Source: Coriaria nepalensis (Eukaryota > Streptophyta > Magnoliopsida > Cucurbitales > Coriariaceae). From it: DNA of 64,000 nucleotides. This document shows positions 25,620 through 40,300 of the stretch, one piece after another. Below the pieces are notes generated by a model. It had not been told where the DNA came from, ran no database searches, and worked only from the letters and a program-made list of their open reading frames with translations. The stretch covers positions 3,100,001 to 3,164,000 of the forward strand of contig CP114486.1 of the NCBI GenBank assembly GCA_027186245.1, read 5' to 3'. Numbering within the stretch: position 1 is the stretch's first letter; each line of letters starts with the position of its first letter. The position numbers were made by a program, and so were the translations under genes.

Positions 25620-28066
25620 ATGTTGGAGGATCAGGTGGCTTATTTGTTGCAGAGGTACCTGGGCAACTATGTCCGAGGCCTCAACAAAGAAGCTCTTAAG
25701 ATCAGCGTCTGGCGAGGTCTGAATCTCTCTTAAACCCTACTTCAGCAGTTTCTATAAGTGTCGTACTTCTTTTTTACTGTGTTTAGATCATCGAGTTGAG
25801 CTGGAATCGGAATCGGAATTTGAGTTGAAGTTGGAACGTTGTTGGTGTGTGACTAGATATAAGATTTTGATCATTTTAAGTTGGATTTGTGATGGTAATG
25901 GCGGCTGTTATTAGATTTTGGCTCTGAAAGCTAGTGAGTTGTGACGTCGGACTAACATTCTAGTTGTAGGCTGAAGCTTGGAGGACATACTCAGCTCATA
26001 TCAATTTTATTTTTACATAAAAACGAGATGAAAATTTCCAAGGTAGGGATGCATGGAAGTACATATGATTAGGCTGGGAACCTGCTAATCTCAGAGAGAG
26101 TAGAAAGAAATAGAAATGCTCACTGTAGGGAATGCGAATGAATATTGTGGCTGTGTTATTATTTGAGACGAGAAAGGCTACTGGTTGGTGCTTGTGTCTT
26201 GAAAGTTGAAATTACTCCACTCCTTTTACGGCGCTTATTGTGGCAACACAAATTCTACTCCCATTTTCGATTGAATGAATGTTTCAGAATGGTATCTAAA
26301 TGCCATGATAGAAAAAATTAGTTTCCAGTATTGCCATTTTTGTGCAAATGCTCATGGTAGAAGTTATCCATTCAGATGAAAGCCACTCTTCTATTTCACT
26401 TAATCACGTGCATGTAGGAAATTCTGTAGTCGAACAATCTCCCCCTGGTTTCTTCATTGGAGCTATTCTGTATTAATTTTCACACACTCACCAGTTTTTA
26501 GTTTTCACTTGCTTAGTAGTTTAATGTTCACAAGTCTCGAAATGCATCAACAACTCCACCACATCCACATGTAGTGCTGGAACCTTTTACAGCTCCTTGT
26601 TATCATTGTTTATCTTGATTCATATCATCTTCTGTTCATGAGAAAGCCTCGTATAAATTTTCCTAGTATTTTATTCAAGTGCTCAATCCATTTATTTGTT
26701 GGTGATGAAATTTGATTCCTTGTCACCTAACTGCAAACAGGCGATGTTGAGCTGACTAATATGCAGCTGAAGCCAGAGGCGCTCAATGCATTAAATTTGC
26801 CTGTTAAAGTCAAGGCTGGATTTCTCGGATCCGTCAAACTCAAGGTATCTGGGCTTTACATTGGCATAATTGGATACGAGCAATTGTGATTTGTCAGATT
26901 TATTGTTGAAAATTATTTCGGTTGGCTTCATGTTCATCATAAATTGGAAGGAAGAGGGCTAGCTATCGGGCTGCATCATTATATAGACATGCATATGTGT
27001 GCTTTGTTCTTGTTAAATTATCGATTGTCAATAAGAAATTGGATCCAACTATGTGACTATCATTGAGACTTTTAACACTCCCTCTCACGGGCAAGCCCAT
27101 AACAATACGGGCTTTGCATGTACAAACAAATGGAAAACAAAGCTCAAAAAGCATATCATATGCAAAAATAACAAAGAGAGGAGTAACCATGATTTTAACG
27201 CGAGATCTCAGCTTTGATAGCATGTTAAGTTACCGATTATCCTAGAAGTTCAAATTGATAGGAAATGTGCCCAACTATGTTATCTATCATTGAGACTCTC
27301 AACAATTCTAAGTATGATTGAACTATGGAGTGTGATGTTAGACTGTACTTTCAATCTAGAATTTGGGATGTCAACTATTGGCTTATGAAATTGTTAGACG
27401 TCTGGTTGCAAATTTTTCCTTCCACAGTTCATGATCTGATTGATGTGATTTGTTGTTGGTACACAGCTTGAAGAGGTTTCAAGTCTTAATTAGTCTATAC
27501 GTACACCAACTTCGAAAATGGGTTGGAATCAGATCGTCTATTGTTTCTCTCTTAGTTGTACTCTAATCTCTGTGTTGCTAATATATTTTATTATTCTATG
27601 TCAATGGTGAATCAATTGTTTCATCTTTATAAATTACTGAACGTATGTCATTTAAAACTAAGGTTTCTTACTCTAATTACCAATATTAGATTCCAAATTG
27701 AGAGGTCGTTATTATTTTACGATTCAAGGTTCCATGGAGCAGGCTTGGTCAAGATCCAGTTTTAGTTTCCTTGGATCGCATTTTTTTGCTAGCTGAACCT
27801 GCAACCCAAGTTGAAGGTCGAACTGAGGATGCTGTCCAGGAAGCAAAGAAAAGCAGAGTGCGGGTAAGAGATGCTGAGCTTTATATATGTGGTGTTGTTG
27901 GCCCACAAATGATCTCTAAGTGATCAATTAATTGTGTTCATTTTACCCTTTTACCTTGGGAAATAGGAAATGGAGCTCAAGTTGTTGGAGAAGGCGCAAC
28001 AATTAAAAACAGAATTGGTATGATTTGATATGATCCTCTGCAATGTATTGAAGCCTCCAAGATGCA

Positions 28067-28097
<31 letters not shown>

Positions 28098-31000
28098 TGC
28101 ATTACCCTGTGTATCCTCACGCATATAATTTGGATGTCTACACGTACGCATGAGCTAACAACAACACTACCTACCTGGTTGATCTTGTAATCCTTGGTGG
28201 TAAGTCTGAAAGTGATTGCATATTTCTGAGTAAACTGATTTCTGAATATTTATGTCGTTAAAAGATGAAAACTTAAGAGGTTGATGTCCTTGCTGCATAA
28301 TGAAGTAATAATTATTAGGTGCATGCTCTGCTTGAACTCGCAAAATTAAATGAAAATGTTTAATTCTTAGTAGTTTTCAAGCACATCATGTCTTTATTTC
28401 TTTTCACATTTTTAGGCCAAATTGGGCTCAATTTTTTACCCTATTTGACCTTTATCTTAATGACACCAAATTGATATAAAAAAAATCCGAGTAAGAAATT
28501 TTGGATAATGACGAGACGTATACAATGCTTTGAAGTCTGCATGAAGGCCTGAATGATTGAGCAGTCAGCTTGTCTTATATTGTGTTTAATGTACCATTTT
28601 GTTTTTGTTTCATTCTCTTAGTTAATATAGATGTATTGTTTTTAAGATTGAAGTGGATTTCTGATTGATTTATGGAAGTGGATAGATACAGTACTATGTT
28701 ATATATGTATGTATATATTCCTGTTCCTCTTTAGCTCTGGCTATGTTATATTTTCTCCCATTAAAATATAGATATGATGGTGCTATACTAACATTGCTCT
28801 AACGCCTTTCTCCCTGATATTTTTCTCCTTAAGAATCAATCATGGTTGGGATCCCTAGTCAGCACCATAATTGGAAATCTGAAGCTCTCAATATCAAACA
28901 TTCATATTAGATATGAGGATCTTGAAAGGTAATGTAAACTTGAGAAGTTTCTTGTAGGTATTAGTTTTCTTACCTTGAAGCATTTCAAATTCTATTTATG
29001 CAGCAATCCTGGTCATCCATTTGCAGCTGGGCTAACTTTGGAAAGACTATCAGCTGTTACAATAGATGATAATGGGAGGGAGACTTTTATTACTGGGGGT
29101 GCCTTAGACCGGATTCAGAAGGTCTCTATCTTACAAACAACATGATATAAATATTTCATTCTTTGTGCTAATATCTGAGTACTTATGAAAAGAAAACAAT
29201 TATTTGTAGTCATCATCTTGTAGAGGGTTCTCTAGTCTTAATTCCAATCGCTTTTAAAAGGGGAAAAAAGGAAATATTCCTATGTGGTTTCTTGGTTGTT
29301 AAACTTCATATAGATAAATCCATGGCACACAAGATTCACTTGTGAAGGACAAATGGCACAAGCAGGAAGCATTTTTATCTTGATCAATTGTCTTTATCTT
29401 GCCATTCATTCAAAAAAAAAAAAAAATTCTTGCCATTCATAGTTTTCATCTTCATCTTACAGTTTGTCGAGCTTGATCGTCTTGCATTGTATCTTGATTC
29501 TGATGTCACACCATGGTATGTCAATAAACCATGGGAGGATTTACCACCTTCAGAATGGGTTCAGGTATTCTAACTCTATTTTTGGTTAAACCACTTGTGC
29601 TCTTTTATCTTTAGGCACTGCAATCATACTTCTGCTCTCAAATGGCTTGCAGACTTTCCGATTCGGTACTAAGAATGGGAGACCAGCTGAATTTACTTTA
29701 AAGACTCATACCTACATTTTGCAACCTGTGACTGGCAATGCAAATTATACGAAGCTGAGGCCAAATGAATTTGCTGATAGTAGTCAACCTTTGCACAAAT
29801 CATCAGTTAATTTGGATGACGTGACTCTCTGTTTATCAAAGGTTAGCTTAGAGTCTTTTCTGCAATCATGAAAATATTTTGGAAGTCATCACTCTTATTC
29901 CTCTTGAATGAACCGGTTCTTTAATGTCTCTGCAGAATGGTTACAGGGATGTCTTAAAATTAGCCGATAATTTTGCTGCATTCAACCAACGATTGAAATA
30001 TGCTCATTTCCGTCCAAATCTCTCTGTCAAGTCTGATCCTAGATCATGGTGGAAGTATGCTTACAAAGCTGTCTCCGATCAGATGAAGAAGGCAAGGTAA
30101 TTAATCTAGGTGCTTTCCTCATTACTTATGTTAGTGTTGTTGGTTCTGTATATTTCTAATCAAAAGATAAGAATAAAGCTGTACTTACTGACTGCCATGG
30201 CATTAGGCTTTAATTTCCATATCCCCCCGCCCCCAAAAGGAACACTTGCTAAAATTATTCTCTTTTGGCAGCGGGAAAATGTCATGGGATCAAGTTCTTA
30301 AGTTTACAAGCTTGCGTAAGAAATATATCTCTCTATATGCTTCACTACTCAAAGCTGACCCCAGTCGCCTGGTAGTGGATGATAACCCAGAGATTGAGGA
30401 TTTGGACCATGGTCTTGATATTGAACTTATACTTCAGTGGAGGTACTTTTATTGCTTGTTAATAGTGAATTATGCAGCGAGGAAGGCACATAATGATGTT
30501 GCTTCTTTCTGTTTTATTTGTTTCCTCTCCTCCCAAAGTACTTTTCAATCTGTTGCAGTTTTAGGCATTTCTTTTATGGGGTCTCTGTGAGTCTTGCATG
30601 GGTTTGGAGATTAGTCATGAGTGTACATTTATATAGTTTCACGAGGGGGATTAATTTGGAGAAACAATAGGGAGTACTCCTTAGAGGCCACAATGTGGGA
30701 TTTTAATCTTCTGTGTGGGGTCTTTTAATCTTCCGATACGGTCTACACACATACCAATATTATATAGATCCATGTGTGAATGCAAAATATATCTGTTGCA
30801 AAGTTGACTACCACTTCTGCTTTGCCATCTTCTACTTGGAAGCTTTTACTAATGGAGTTAGATCCTTTGGGATTCTGTAGGATGTTGGCTCACAAATTTG
30901 TCCGGCAGTCGACAGAATTAGACCCTGACTTGAGGAAACCAAAAACAAAGAAATCTTGGTGGTCCTTTGGAAGGTGATTATTTATCTCGGAAGTTGCTAT

Positions 31001-31373
31001 AATTTTTCTTCATTTTAATGCAGATTACATATTTGGGATGTACTCTTTCAGGGGCAATCAGTCACTCAAAGATGAAGGTGAACTGTTTTTGAGAGAAGAA
31101 GATTGGGAGCAGCTGAATAAGATTATTGGATATAGGGAAGGAGGCGATTCTCAACCAATTATAAATATGGAGAAGGTGGATGCCCTTCACACCTTCTTGG
31201 AGGTTCATATGAAACATAATGCCTCGAAGCTTATTGGTGAAGCTCAGAATACTCTGGCTGAACTGTCATGTGACAGTTTTGATTGCTCTATTAAGCTTTA
31301 TCCAGAGGCAAAAGTTTTTAACCTGAAATTGGGATCTTATCAGTTATCATCGCCAAATGGTCTACTTGCTGTG
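25620..31373 (+). CDS. VPS13 exons 1-12: N-terminal chorein region
   Basis: Exons: 25620-25716, 26741-26844, 27729-27863, 27967-28017, 28834-28928, 29004-29121, 29463-29564, 29653-29841, 29936-30096, 30272-30442, 30881-30973, 31052-31373 (residues 1-546). This part holds the VPS13_N/chorein domain. Visible landmarks are [58 protein letters not shown] and LDDVTLCLS. In characterised VPS13 proteins this end scoops lipid from one membrane, usually the ER, into a hydrophobic groove. Intron 2 holds a TRIM-like element. Confidence 0.92.
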
Positions 31374-34300
31374 GTATAATATGCTCTTATTTGACCTCTT
31401 CAATATCTACCAGGTCATCATTACGGAAGTTGTAAATCCCGAACTTTTGTTTTTATCTCTGACAGAGTGCAACTGCTAATGACTCATTAACTGGAGTCTT
31501 TTCTTACAAGCCTTTTGATGTTAAAGTGGACTGGTGTATGGTCGCCAAAGCATCTCCTTGCTATGTGACAGTATGCTCTGGTCTTTCTTATTTTCCAGGG
31601 ATAAGTTTTCTTTGATAGTTTTTTGTTCCTGATGTAATGTCTTTGCTCAGTACCTGAAGGACTCTGTCGATCAAATTGTCAGTTTTTTTGAGAGCAACAC
31701 TACTGTTAGTCACGCCATTGCGTTGGAAACTGCTGCTGCTGTGCAGGTCTTCTTCTTCTTCTTCTCGAAATAACTGATTGGTATGCTTGATCCTACTTGT
31801 TTGATTAGCAATAAAGTATGAAATGCCGTAGTGCAAAATATATGATAACAGCTACACCAAATTCCCTCCTTATTGTTGCATGTTCATATTGGAGTATTCA
31901 TGGAATAGAGCTAATAACCATGTGGTTAGGTCACATTCACAAACTTTGTAGCACTGTGACTTCAAATGTATTTTCAATTCACCTAGAATGTGTTTGTTAT
32001 AGCCTACTGTCTGCAATTGTCCATTCTATTCCAGGGGTTATCTTGCTAGCTATATTGATCTCGAGTGCTGATGATTTAGTTGTTTTATAGATGACGATCA
32101 ATGAGGTCAAGCGTACTGCTCAACAACAAGTGAACAGAGCATTAAAGGATCATACTAGGTTTGTCTGTATTCACTATGATGTATTATTGGTTATGACAAG
32201 GAACATGCAACTTCCATGTTGGTAGCATTGATACTCTGAACTTGTGTTTTAGAAAAAAAAAGGTTCTGGTTCATATCATTGCTAGCCTTCATAGCTATAT
32301 GTAGATATCATTGGACTTCTGTCATTCTGACTGCATGATATGATGCCTGTCTGCTGGTAGGTTTCTGTTGGATTTGGATATTGCTGCTCCCAAGATTACA
32401 ATTCCCACTGGATTTCGTCCCGACAACGCCAATTCAACAAAGCTTTTGATTGACTTGGGAAATTTGGTTATACGTACAGAGGTTCGTCTATAAAACTAAT
32501 TCTAAAATAATTTTTTATGTCCTATAATTGTAAATGGTGGGTTACTGCAGGATGCCTCCAAACATGGATCCCTGCAGGAGTTGGATATGTATTTGCAGTT
32601 TGATTTGGTTTTGAGTGACGTATCTGCATTTTTGGTTGATGGTGACTACCACTGGGGCCATGACCATTTGAAAGAGTCTGCTGGCTTTGTTGATTGCACT
32701 AGTGTTAGTTACTTGCCTGTTGTTGATAAGTGTGGAGTAATTTTAAAGCTTCAACTGGTAATGTGACTGTATTTCCCCTAAAACCTAGCACATATATGAC
32801 TATCCATGTGTTTCTGAGTGTATCTTTTATCTATTGTTTTTTGTAACATGTGAATCTATTGAAGCTGATATTAATTGTTATTCCTTTTAGATTCGATTAG
32901 AGAACCCTTCTTTTCCTTCAACAAGAATTGCTGTGCGATTACCATCCTTGGGGTTTCACTTTTCTCCCGCTAGATATCACCGGTTAATGGAAGTGGTGAA
33001 GATCTTTCAGGTGGAGAGAAGGAAGAATTCAGGTTTTCTCCGACCATGGGATCAGGCGGACTTCGAGGGATTGTTATCTCTCCTTAGTAGGAAGGTACAT
33101 TGTCTCCTCCTTTCGTTCCCTCCTTGTGTCCAAGTCCACTGATGTTGTTTAAGATATTCAATCTGTTTGTAATGACTATCTTTACTTCTTTTTCATATCA
33201 ATTGATTGGTAGGGTGTTGGAAATAGGGAAGCTGTATGGACACAAAGATACATTTGCTTGGTTGGGCCATATATTTATGTGCTTGAAAGCCCTGGCTCTA
33301 CATCTTACAAGCAGTATCTCAGGTTGGCTAGCCTACTTCTGTCAATTGAGTTTTGATCAGCTGATAGACCTACAACTAAATACCACATTAAGTATGGGAA
33401 TATTTCATAAATCCGTGCAACTCCTCGAGTGTACGATTAATTTGATCATCAATGCTAATTACTTAATTCTTCAAACTAAACGTGCTCTTTGATTTGCTTA
33501 AAAAGTTTTATTTTTTTGAACTTCATTTTTTTTTGGGAATTGATTTAACGATGATTGATCTACTTGATTCAGAATGCACGTCTTTGTTCTTTTTCATACT
33601 TGATATGCTTAATTTGTGTAGTGGCTCTCTTGTTGTAGCTTAAGTGGAAAACAGGTATTGGAAGTTCCTGCTGAGGATGTTGGTGATGCAGAACATGTAT
33701 TGGCTGTCTGTGATCCTGCTCGATCAAATGGCAAGGTTGTAGCTATATCATTGTGATTTATGTATAGATATTTGGTAATAATGGTTGATTATGTTCAGTC
33801 AAGTTTTTTGATTTCATCATGTTAATATAATCTTATGTAGGTTGTAGAGGACAGTAGTGCATTTATACTATGCTGCGACTCTGAGGATTCAAGGAAAACT
33901 TGGAAAAGTCGCTTGCAGGGGGCTATATATCGTGCATCGGTATATCTTCTTGTGCCTTCAACATGCTATTATTACTCATTTCTTTTGACTAAGTAAGACT
34001 TCCATGTTTGGCTTCTAAGTATTGGGCCTGGACTGCTACTGAGTTTATAGGTACTAATGTTATTTTTCTTTATTGAAACACTGGGACTTTAATTTGTAAA
34101 ATGATGTGTCTTATGCTCTTCAGTTGAGTGTTTTTTTTTCCCCTTTTCCCTTGGTGATAACTGTTAATAACAAGTAATTTTTTTATGATCTTATAATTAC
34201 ATCTGGGTTGGTCCCGCAATGCTAATGGAAGAGATGTGAATTAATTTCAAGAAAATTTTAAACGAACGACTTGGATAATAGGAGCTGGAAGGTAGCTCTC

Positions 34301-37300
34301 CATATATTGATGAACTTTTGATTTACAACTTTTATACTGGATGAATAGATGGATAGAAAAAAAAAAAAAAACCAGAAATGGTTGGCTTGCTCCCATCTAG
34401 ATTTCTTTTGCCCAAATGCTCCACATTTATTTTTGTGGCTCCCTTAAAATTCATTGGACTGGGAGGGAATAATTACGTGAAACTAACTTGCCATCATTGT
34501 TGATGAGATATAACATTTGCATGATGACCTGATTTTATTCTCTATGCCTCAGCCTATTTTGTTAATCTTTGCCTATGATGATTAGTAATGTTTTCAACTC
34601 CAACAGAAACCATAGAAATTGAAGTGGGTTCTTTGCAGGGTTCTGCACCTATTACTGGTTTATCTGAAACTTCATCAGACACCGAGTCGGAATCCGAAGT
34701 GACTGGGAACCGTGAACCAATTAATTTATCTGCTGAGGACTTGTTTGTCACTGGTGTTCTTGATGAACTTAAGGTCTGCTTCAGTAGTACCTCTCAGGTA
34801 AACTCGAGATGCTTATATGTTATCTAGTTTCTTCAAAATAGATGTCATGTAAGCCTGGACTGTTTCAGTTGTGTTGTTAAGAAGTTTTATATATTTTTCT
34901 GGCCTTCTTCATAGCACGGTCAGAGCTTTATGAAGGTCCTTCTAGCTGAAGAATATCGTCTATTTGAATTTAGAGCGATTGGGGGCCGGGTTAGTAATGT
35001 CAAAACCTTTTTACCCATTATCAATATATTACTTCTTCACTTTTAAGGTTTATACATTGGCATATAGGTCGAGCTGTCAATTAGATCAAAGGATATGTTC
35101 ATTGGAACCATCCTGAAATCTTTGGAGATAGAAGACCTGATTTGCCGCAAGGGTACATCTCAATCTTGTTATCTCGCAAGATCATTCATCCGAAACACAA
35201 ATGAATGCCCATTCTCTGATGATGTTGGGAGTCAAAGTTTTGAAAACAATGGCATAATTTCAAGTGAAGGAGATGATAAGTTCTATGAGGCACCTGAAAC
35301 ACTGTTAGACTCCATGGATTCTCAAATGCAGTCACCACTTAAGTATGAAAGTGTTCAGAATTCATTCACTTCTGAAAGTTCATTGTCGAAGCCTCCTAGC
35401 TTCAGCCGTATTGCTGGTCTCCTCCCTTGCAATGCTCATGTAACTAATAGCAAGGAAATTGAGCTAACTGAGACATTGGATAGCTTTGTGAAAGCTCAAA
35501 TAGTTATGTATGATCAGAACTCTGCTCGATACAATAATATTGACAAGAAGGTGCATGTTTAACCCCCCCAATCATATTTGTTTTGATCAATCACCTGTCC
35601 ACCTATTATAATGTGTTTTTTCATTGGTAATTGATTTTGGCCCTTCAGGTTACGGTGACTCTAGCTACCTTGTCATTTTTTTGTCGAAGACCTACGGTTA
35701 TTGCAATTATGGAATTTGCAAATGCTATAACCGTTGAGGATGAAAGATTTGCGTATTCCGATGATAATTCTTCATCAGGAATTAAGGACCAAGATACCTC
35801 CAAAGAAGAAGTCAGCAATGGTCAACATTCAGTAACCAGAGAGGAGGCTACTATTAAGGGTTTGCTCGGGAAGGGGAAATCAAGAGTCATATTTAGTTTA
35901 GCATTAAATATGTCTCGGGCCCAAATTTTCTTGATGTACGAAAATGAGACTAAGCTGGCTAGTTTTTCTCAAGATAATTTGCTAACCGATATCAAGGTTT
36001 GCTCTCACTTGGATCCGTATTTTCTCTTTTATTGTGAACTTTACTCTTTTCCATGCTTATAGTTTCACTTTCTTTGAAGGTGTTTCCATCCTCTTTTAGT
36101 ATAAAGGCATCGCTTGGAAATTTGCGAATAAGTGATGAAGGCCTTCCTAGCAACCACATGTACTTTTGGGCCTGTGATATGAGAAATCCTGGCGGTAGTT
36201 CCTTCATTGAGGTTCTCTCTCCCTCTGTCTCACGTGTGTGAACCAGAAGCCTAATTCGTCTTTGTAATGCAATCTAGTATACTAATCTTTATAGCAACAT
36301 TGAGATGACTAGACTCGATCATGAACAAAGTACTAAAATGATTAAGAAAATCTATTTCTTGGTAAAGACACAACATCCTACCTCACCCACAGATGCACAT
36401 CTTTATGATGTATGGGGCTGTTTGTTTAACTGCACGTCACTCTCTTGCCTTTTGCAGTTGTATTTTAGTTCATTTTCAGTTGAAGATGATGACTATGATG
36501 GGTACGAGTATAGCCTCTTTGGGAAGCTTTCAGAAGTACGTATTGTTTACTTGAATCGATTTATTCAGGAGGTAAATTTTCTACTGACTTATGTAGTTAG
36601 AAAATTCAGATCCTCAATTTAGTTCTTCATTATTGCTAGTCTGTTCATTAATTTGTGCAGTATGTGGTTAATAGACTTATATTCTTATCTTAATTCATCT
36701 CCTTATATACTGAGAAACTGTTATGTAGGTCATCAATTACTTTATGGGTCTTGTCCCGAAAAATTCGAGGGGCACTGTCAAGGTAAAAGATCAAGTAACA
36801 AATTCAGAGAAGTGGTTTACAACAGGTGAAATTGAAGGTTCTCCTGCTTTGAAGTTGGATCTCTCTCTTAGAAAGCCTATCATAATAATGCCTCGAAGGA
36901 CTGAAAGCAAAGAGTAAGTTTTAACCATTATAGACTTTTATTGTGTTCTAGCGATCAGGTTTTAATGCACGTGAGCTCCTTTGTTACATTGGATCATTAA
37001 TGGCATATTTATTCTTATTGCTCGAGACTTTCCCCTAGCAGTTACTTGAAGCTTGATGTTGTCCACATTACCATCCGGAACACCTTTCAATGGGTTGGTG
37101 GCAGTAAAACAGACATGAACGCTGTGCACTTGGATATCATGACTGTTATGGTGGGTTGTTTTCCCAACGTATAATTCAAGCATTAATTGATTTGGTGGAT
37201 GAGTATTAGCTCGATTGTATTGAGTGAGAATGTCTGGCTTATGAATGCATCTTTGAGTTGTCCCAAATTTTATGCCCAAAAGTCTTGAAAATTCTCTTTG

Positions 37301-40300
37301 AAAATCACATAAATTTGAAGTTAGTTTTGTTTCATATGTATAGCAGTGTTAAATGCTAATCATGATTCCTAATTGCTTTAATTGTTTCTTTGATGTGGGA
37401 TGTAGGTGGAAGATATTAATTTAAATGTTGGCACGGGAACAGAATTAGGAGAAAGCATAATTCAAGATGTGAAGGGGATTTCTGTTTCCATTCGGAGATC
37501 TCTTCGAGATTTGTTACATCAAATACCAAGTATCGAAGTAGCAGTTCAGGTATGAATCAAAACTATCCCTTTACATGCTCTGTCACTAGGCTATCTTACT
37601 GTGATCTGATGTATGGTCAATGCCATACTTCACAGATACAGAAGTTGAAGGCAGCTCTTTCAAACAGGGAATACCAGATAATTACAGAATGTGCTGTCTC
37701 TAACATTTCAGAGACCCCACATACTGTGCCTCCATTTAACAGTCAAGCTGAGCCATCTTCATCTGATGTAGTAGAGTCCGTGGCTTCTCAGAATCCCGAT
37801 GGTTTCAAAGCTGAATCTTCAAATAGGGAAGCTTGGATTACAATGAAAGTATCAGTAGCTATTAATCTCGTTGAATTGTGCTTGCATGCAGGTATTGCAA
37901 GAGATGCATCACTAGCCACTGTTCAGGTACTGCATCAACTTTCTTGGATTCATTCTGTTAGGAATCCTTAAAAATATGCTTGAATTATAGGGGACACTGA
38001 ACTGTCTTATGCCTAATCTCTGATCATCAATTCTTCATTGCCTTTCGCTTACTCTAGCTTCTATAATTTCTTCATCTCCTAAAAAATTCCTAATGGTTCA
38101 GTTGAGGGGGATAGTTTGTTTTAATATTATGTGTTGGAAATATCGTATTTTTAGCCTTAGTTGTAGGTAGATTATTGTTTCCAGATTTTTAGGATAGTTC
38201 AGTTATTGTATTTCCTGATTTGTAGTATCTGATCCTAGTTTCTAGCTGGGATCGGTTATGCTCTTAGGTCTTTAAATATCTAAGATGCTGATGAATAAAG
38301 ATAGAAAAATAGAGAATTCTTTTACCTCTGATTTCATGTTATCAGAGCAGGCACTCGGCCTGATTTATAATGAGTTATAAGATAGTGCGATGAAGTCTGC
38401 CTTCACTGGTCAGAAGGAGACGTCGTCGGAGGTCGCCTCGGAACGAACCACAGAAACAGGTTCTAGTCTGCAGAGAACCATGACTTATCTTCCGTCTCTA
38501 GATACTTCATCAACAATTAATTTGACGGGGCATAAACTTAATGGACGAAATTATGTCCAGTGGGCTCAAAGTATGGAGATCTTCATCGGAGGCAGAGGGA
38601 AGGATGAGTTCTTAAACTGGAGAAATTACAGCTCCGCCACAAAAAGACCCAGCATTTAAACTTTGGAAGGCTGAAAACAAAATTGTCATGACCTGGTTAC
38701 TAAGTTCTATGGAACCAAACATCAGTCAAATTTTTTTGTTTTATGGCACGACAGAAGAACTATGGAGGGCAGTTAAGATGACATACTTTGATCTTGAAAA
38801 TTCTGCAGAACAGTTCTCTCTGGAAAATATATTGATCGATCTAAAGCAAGGTAATACTGATGTGACCGAATACTACAATACGATGTCCCGTTATTGGCAA
38901 CAATTAGATGTGTTTGAGGAGCTTGAGTGGTCCTGCCCTGAAGATAGGCAGAAATATAAGAAAATTGTAGAGAAAAAAAGGGTGTTCGCATTCCTCAATG
39001 GACTTGAGGGAGAATGTTGTCTATGAAACCTCTTTTATCTACCACAGAGGTTTTTTCTGAAGTTCGTAGGGAGGAGAGTAGACTGAAAGTGATGAATAAG
39101 GAGCAAAACAGCCAAAGTAGTTCCATGGCTGATAGCTCAGCACTCATGACTAAAGGTTTCAGCCCTAAAAAAGAAGAAGGTCGTGGACGAAGAGGCTTCA
39201 ACTCTCAACAAGGAGAAGGCCGTTGACATGGGAAACGTTCCTGGTGCGATTACTATAATAAATCGGGACACACGAGAGAATCATGCTAGAAGATACATGG
39301 TAAACCAACAAATTGGAAACCTAACCAGCAAGCTTACCATGCCTCGGAGCAACAACCATCAACCATTTTTAGCAAAGACCAGTTAGAGCAACTGCAGCAA
39401 CTATTCTCTCAAATGCAGTAGAATCCGGAACCCTCTTCCTCTGCATCAAACTGCCTGGTCATTCTAAGAGGTAATTTTCCAGCTTTAAGTGTGAAAAATA
39501 TTGAACCATGGATTGTAGATTCAGTAGCATCCAACCATATGACTGGTAACTCCCAATTGTTTGTGACCTACTCTCCATGTGTTGGTAATAATAAGATTAG
39601 AATAGCGGATGGAACTTTATCACCAGTGGCTGGTATTGGCTCAGTAATCATCTCAGAAGATATTATACTACAATCTGTGTTACATGTACCTAAGTTATCA
39701 TGCAATTTAGTGTCTATTTCTAAATTGACTCGTGATCTGAATTGTATAGCTAAGTTTTTCCCTTCTCACTGTGAGGTTTATGAAATACTCTCCGGGAGGA
39801 CGATTGGCAATGCTAGGACATGTGAAGGATTGTACTACTTTGAAAAAAAAGACTCCTTGATTGGACAAGCTCAGACCACTAGTTTAAGTTGTGATTCTTT
39901 TCCTAGTTTACAAGAAATAATGTTGTGGCATAAACGATTAGGCCATCCTAGTTTTCCTTATTTACAAAAATTGTTTCCCATGTTATTCAAGTATAAAAGT
40001 CTGAGTTCTTTTAAGTGTGAAATCTGTCAATTGGCCAAACATACCCGTATTCCCTATCCTTTACAACCATACAAATCCTCTCATCCTTTTTATCTTGTTC
40101 ATAGTGATGTGTGGGGTCCTTCCCGAGTTCCTACTATCACTGGTACCAAATGGTTTGTTACTTTCATTGATGATCATACCCGTGTGTGTTGGATTTACTT
40201 ATTAAAGGAAAAATCTGATGTAGCAATGATTTTTAAGCAATTTCATGCTTTCATACAAAACCAATTCCAAACAACCATTCAAATCTTACAAACTGATAAT

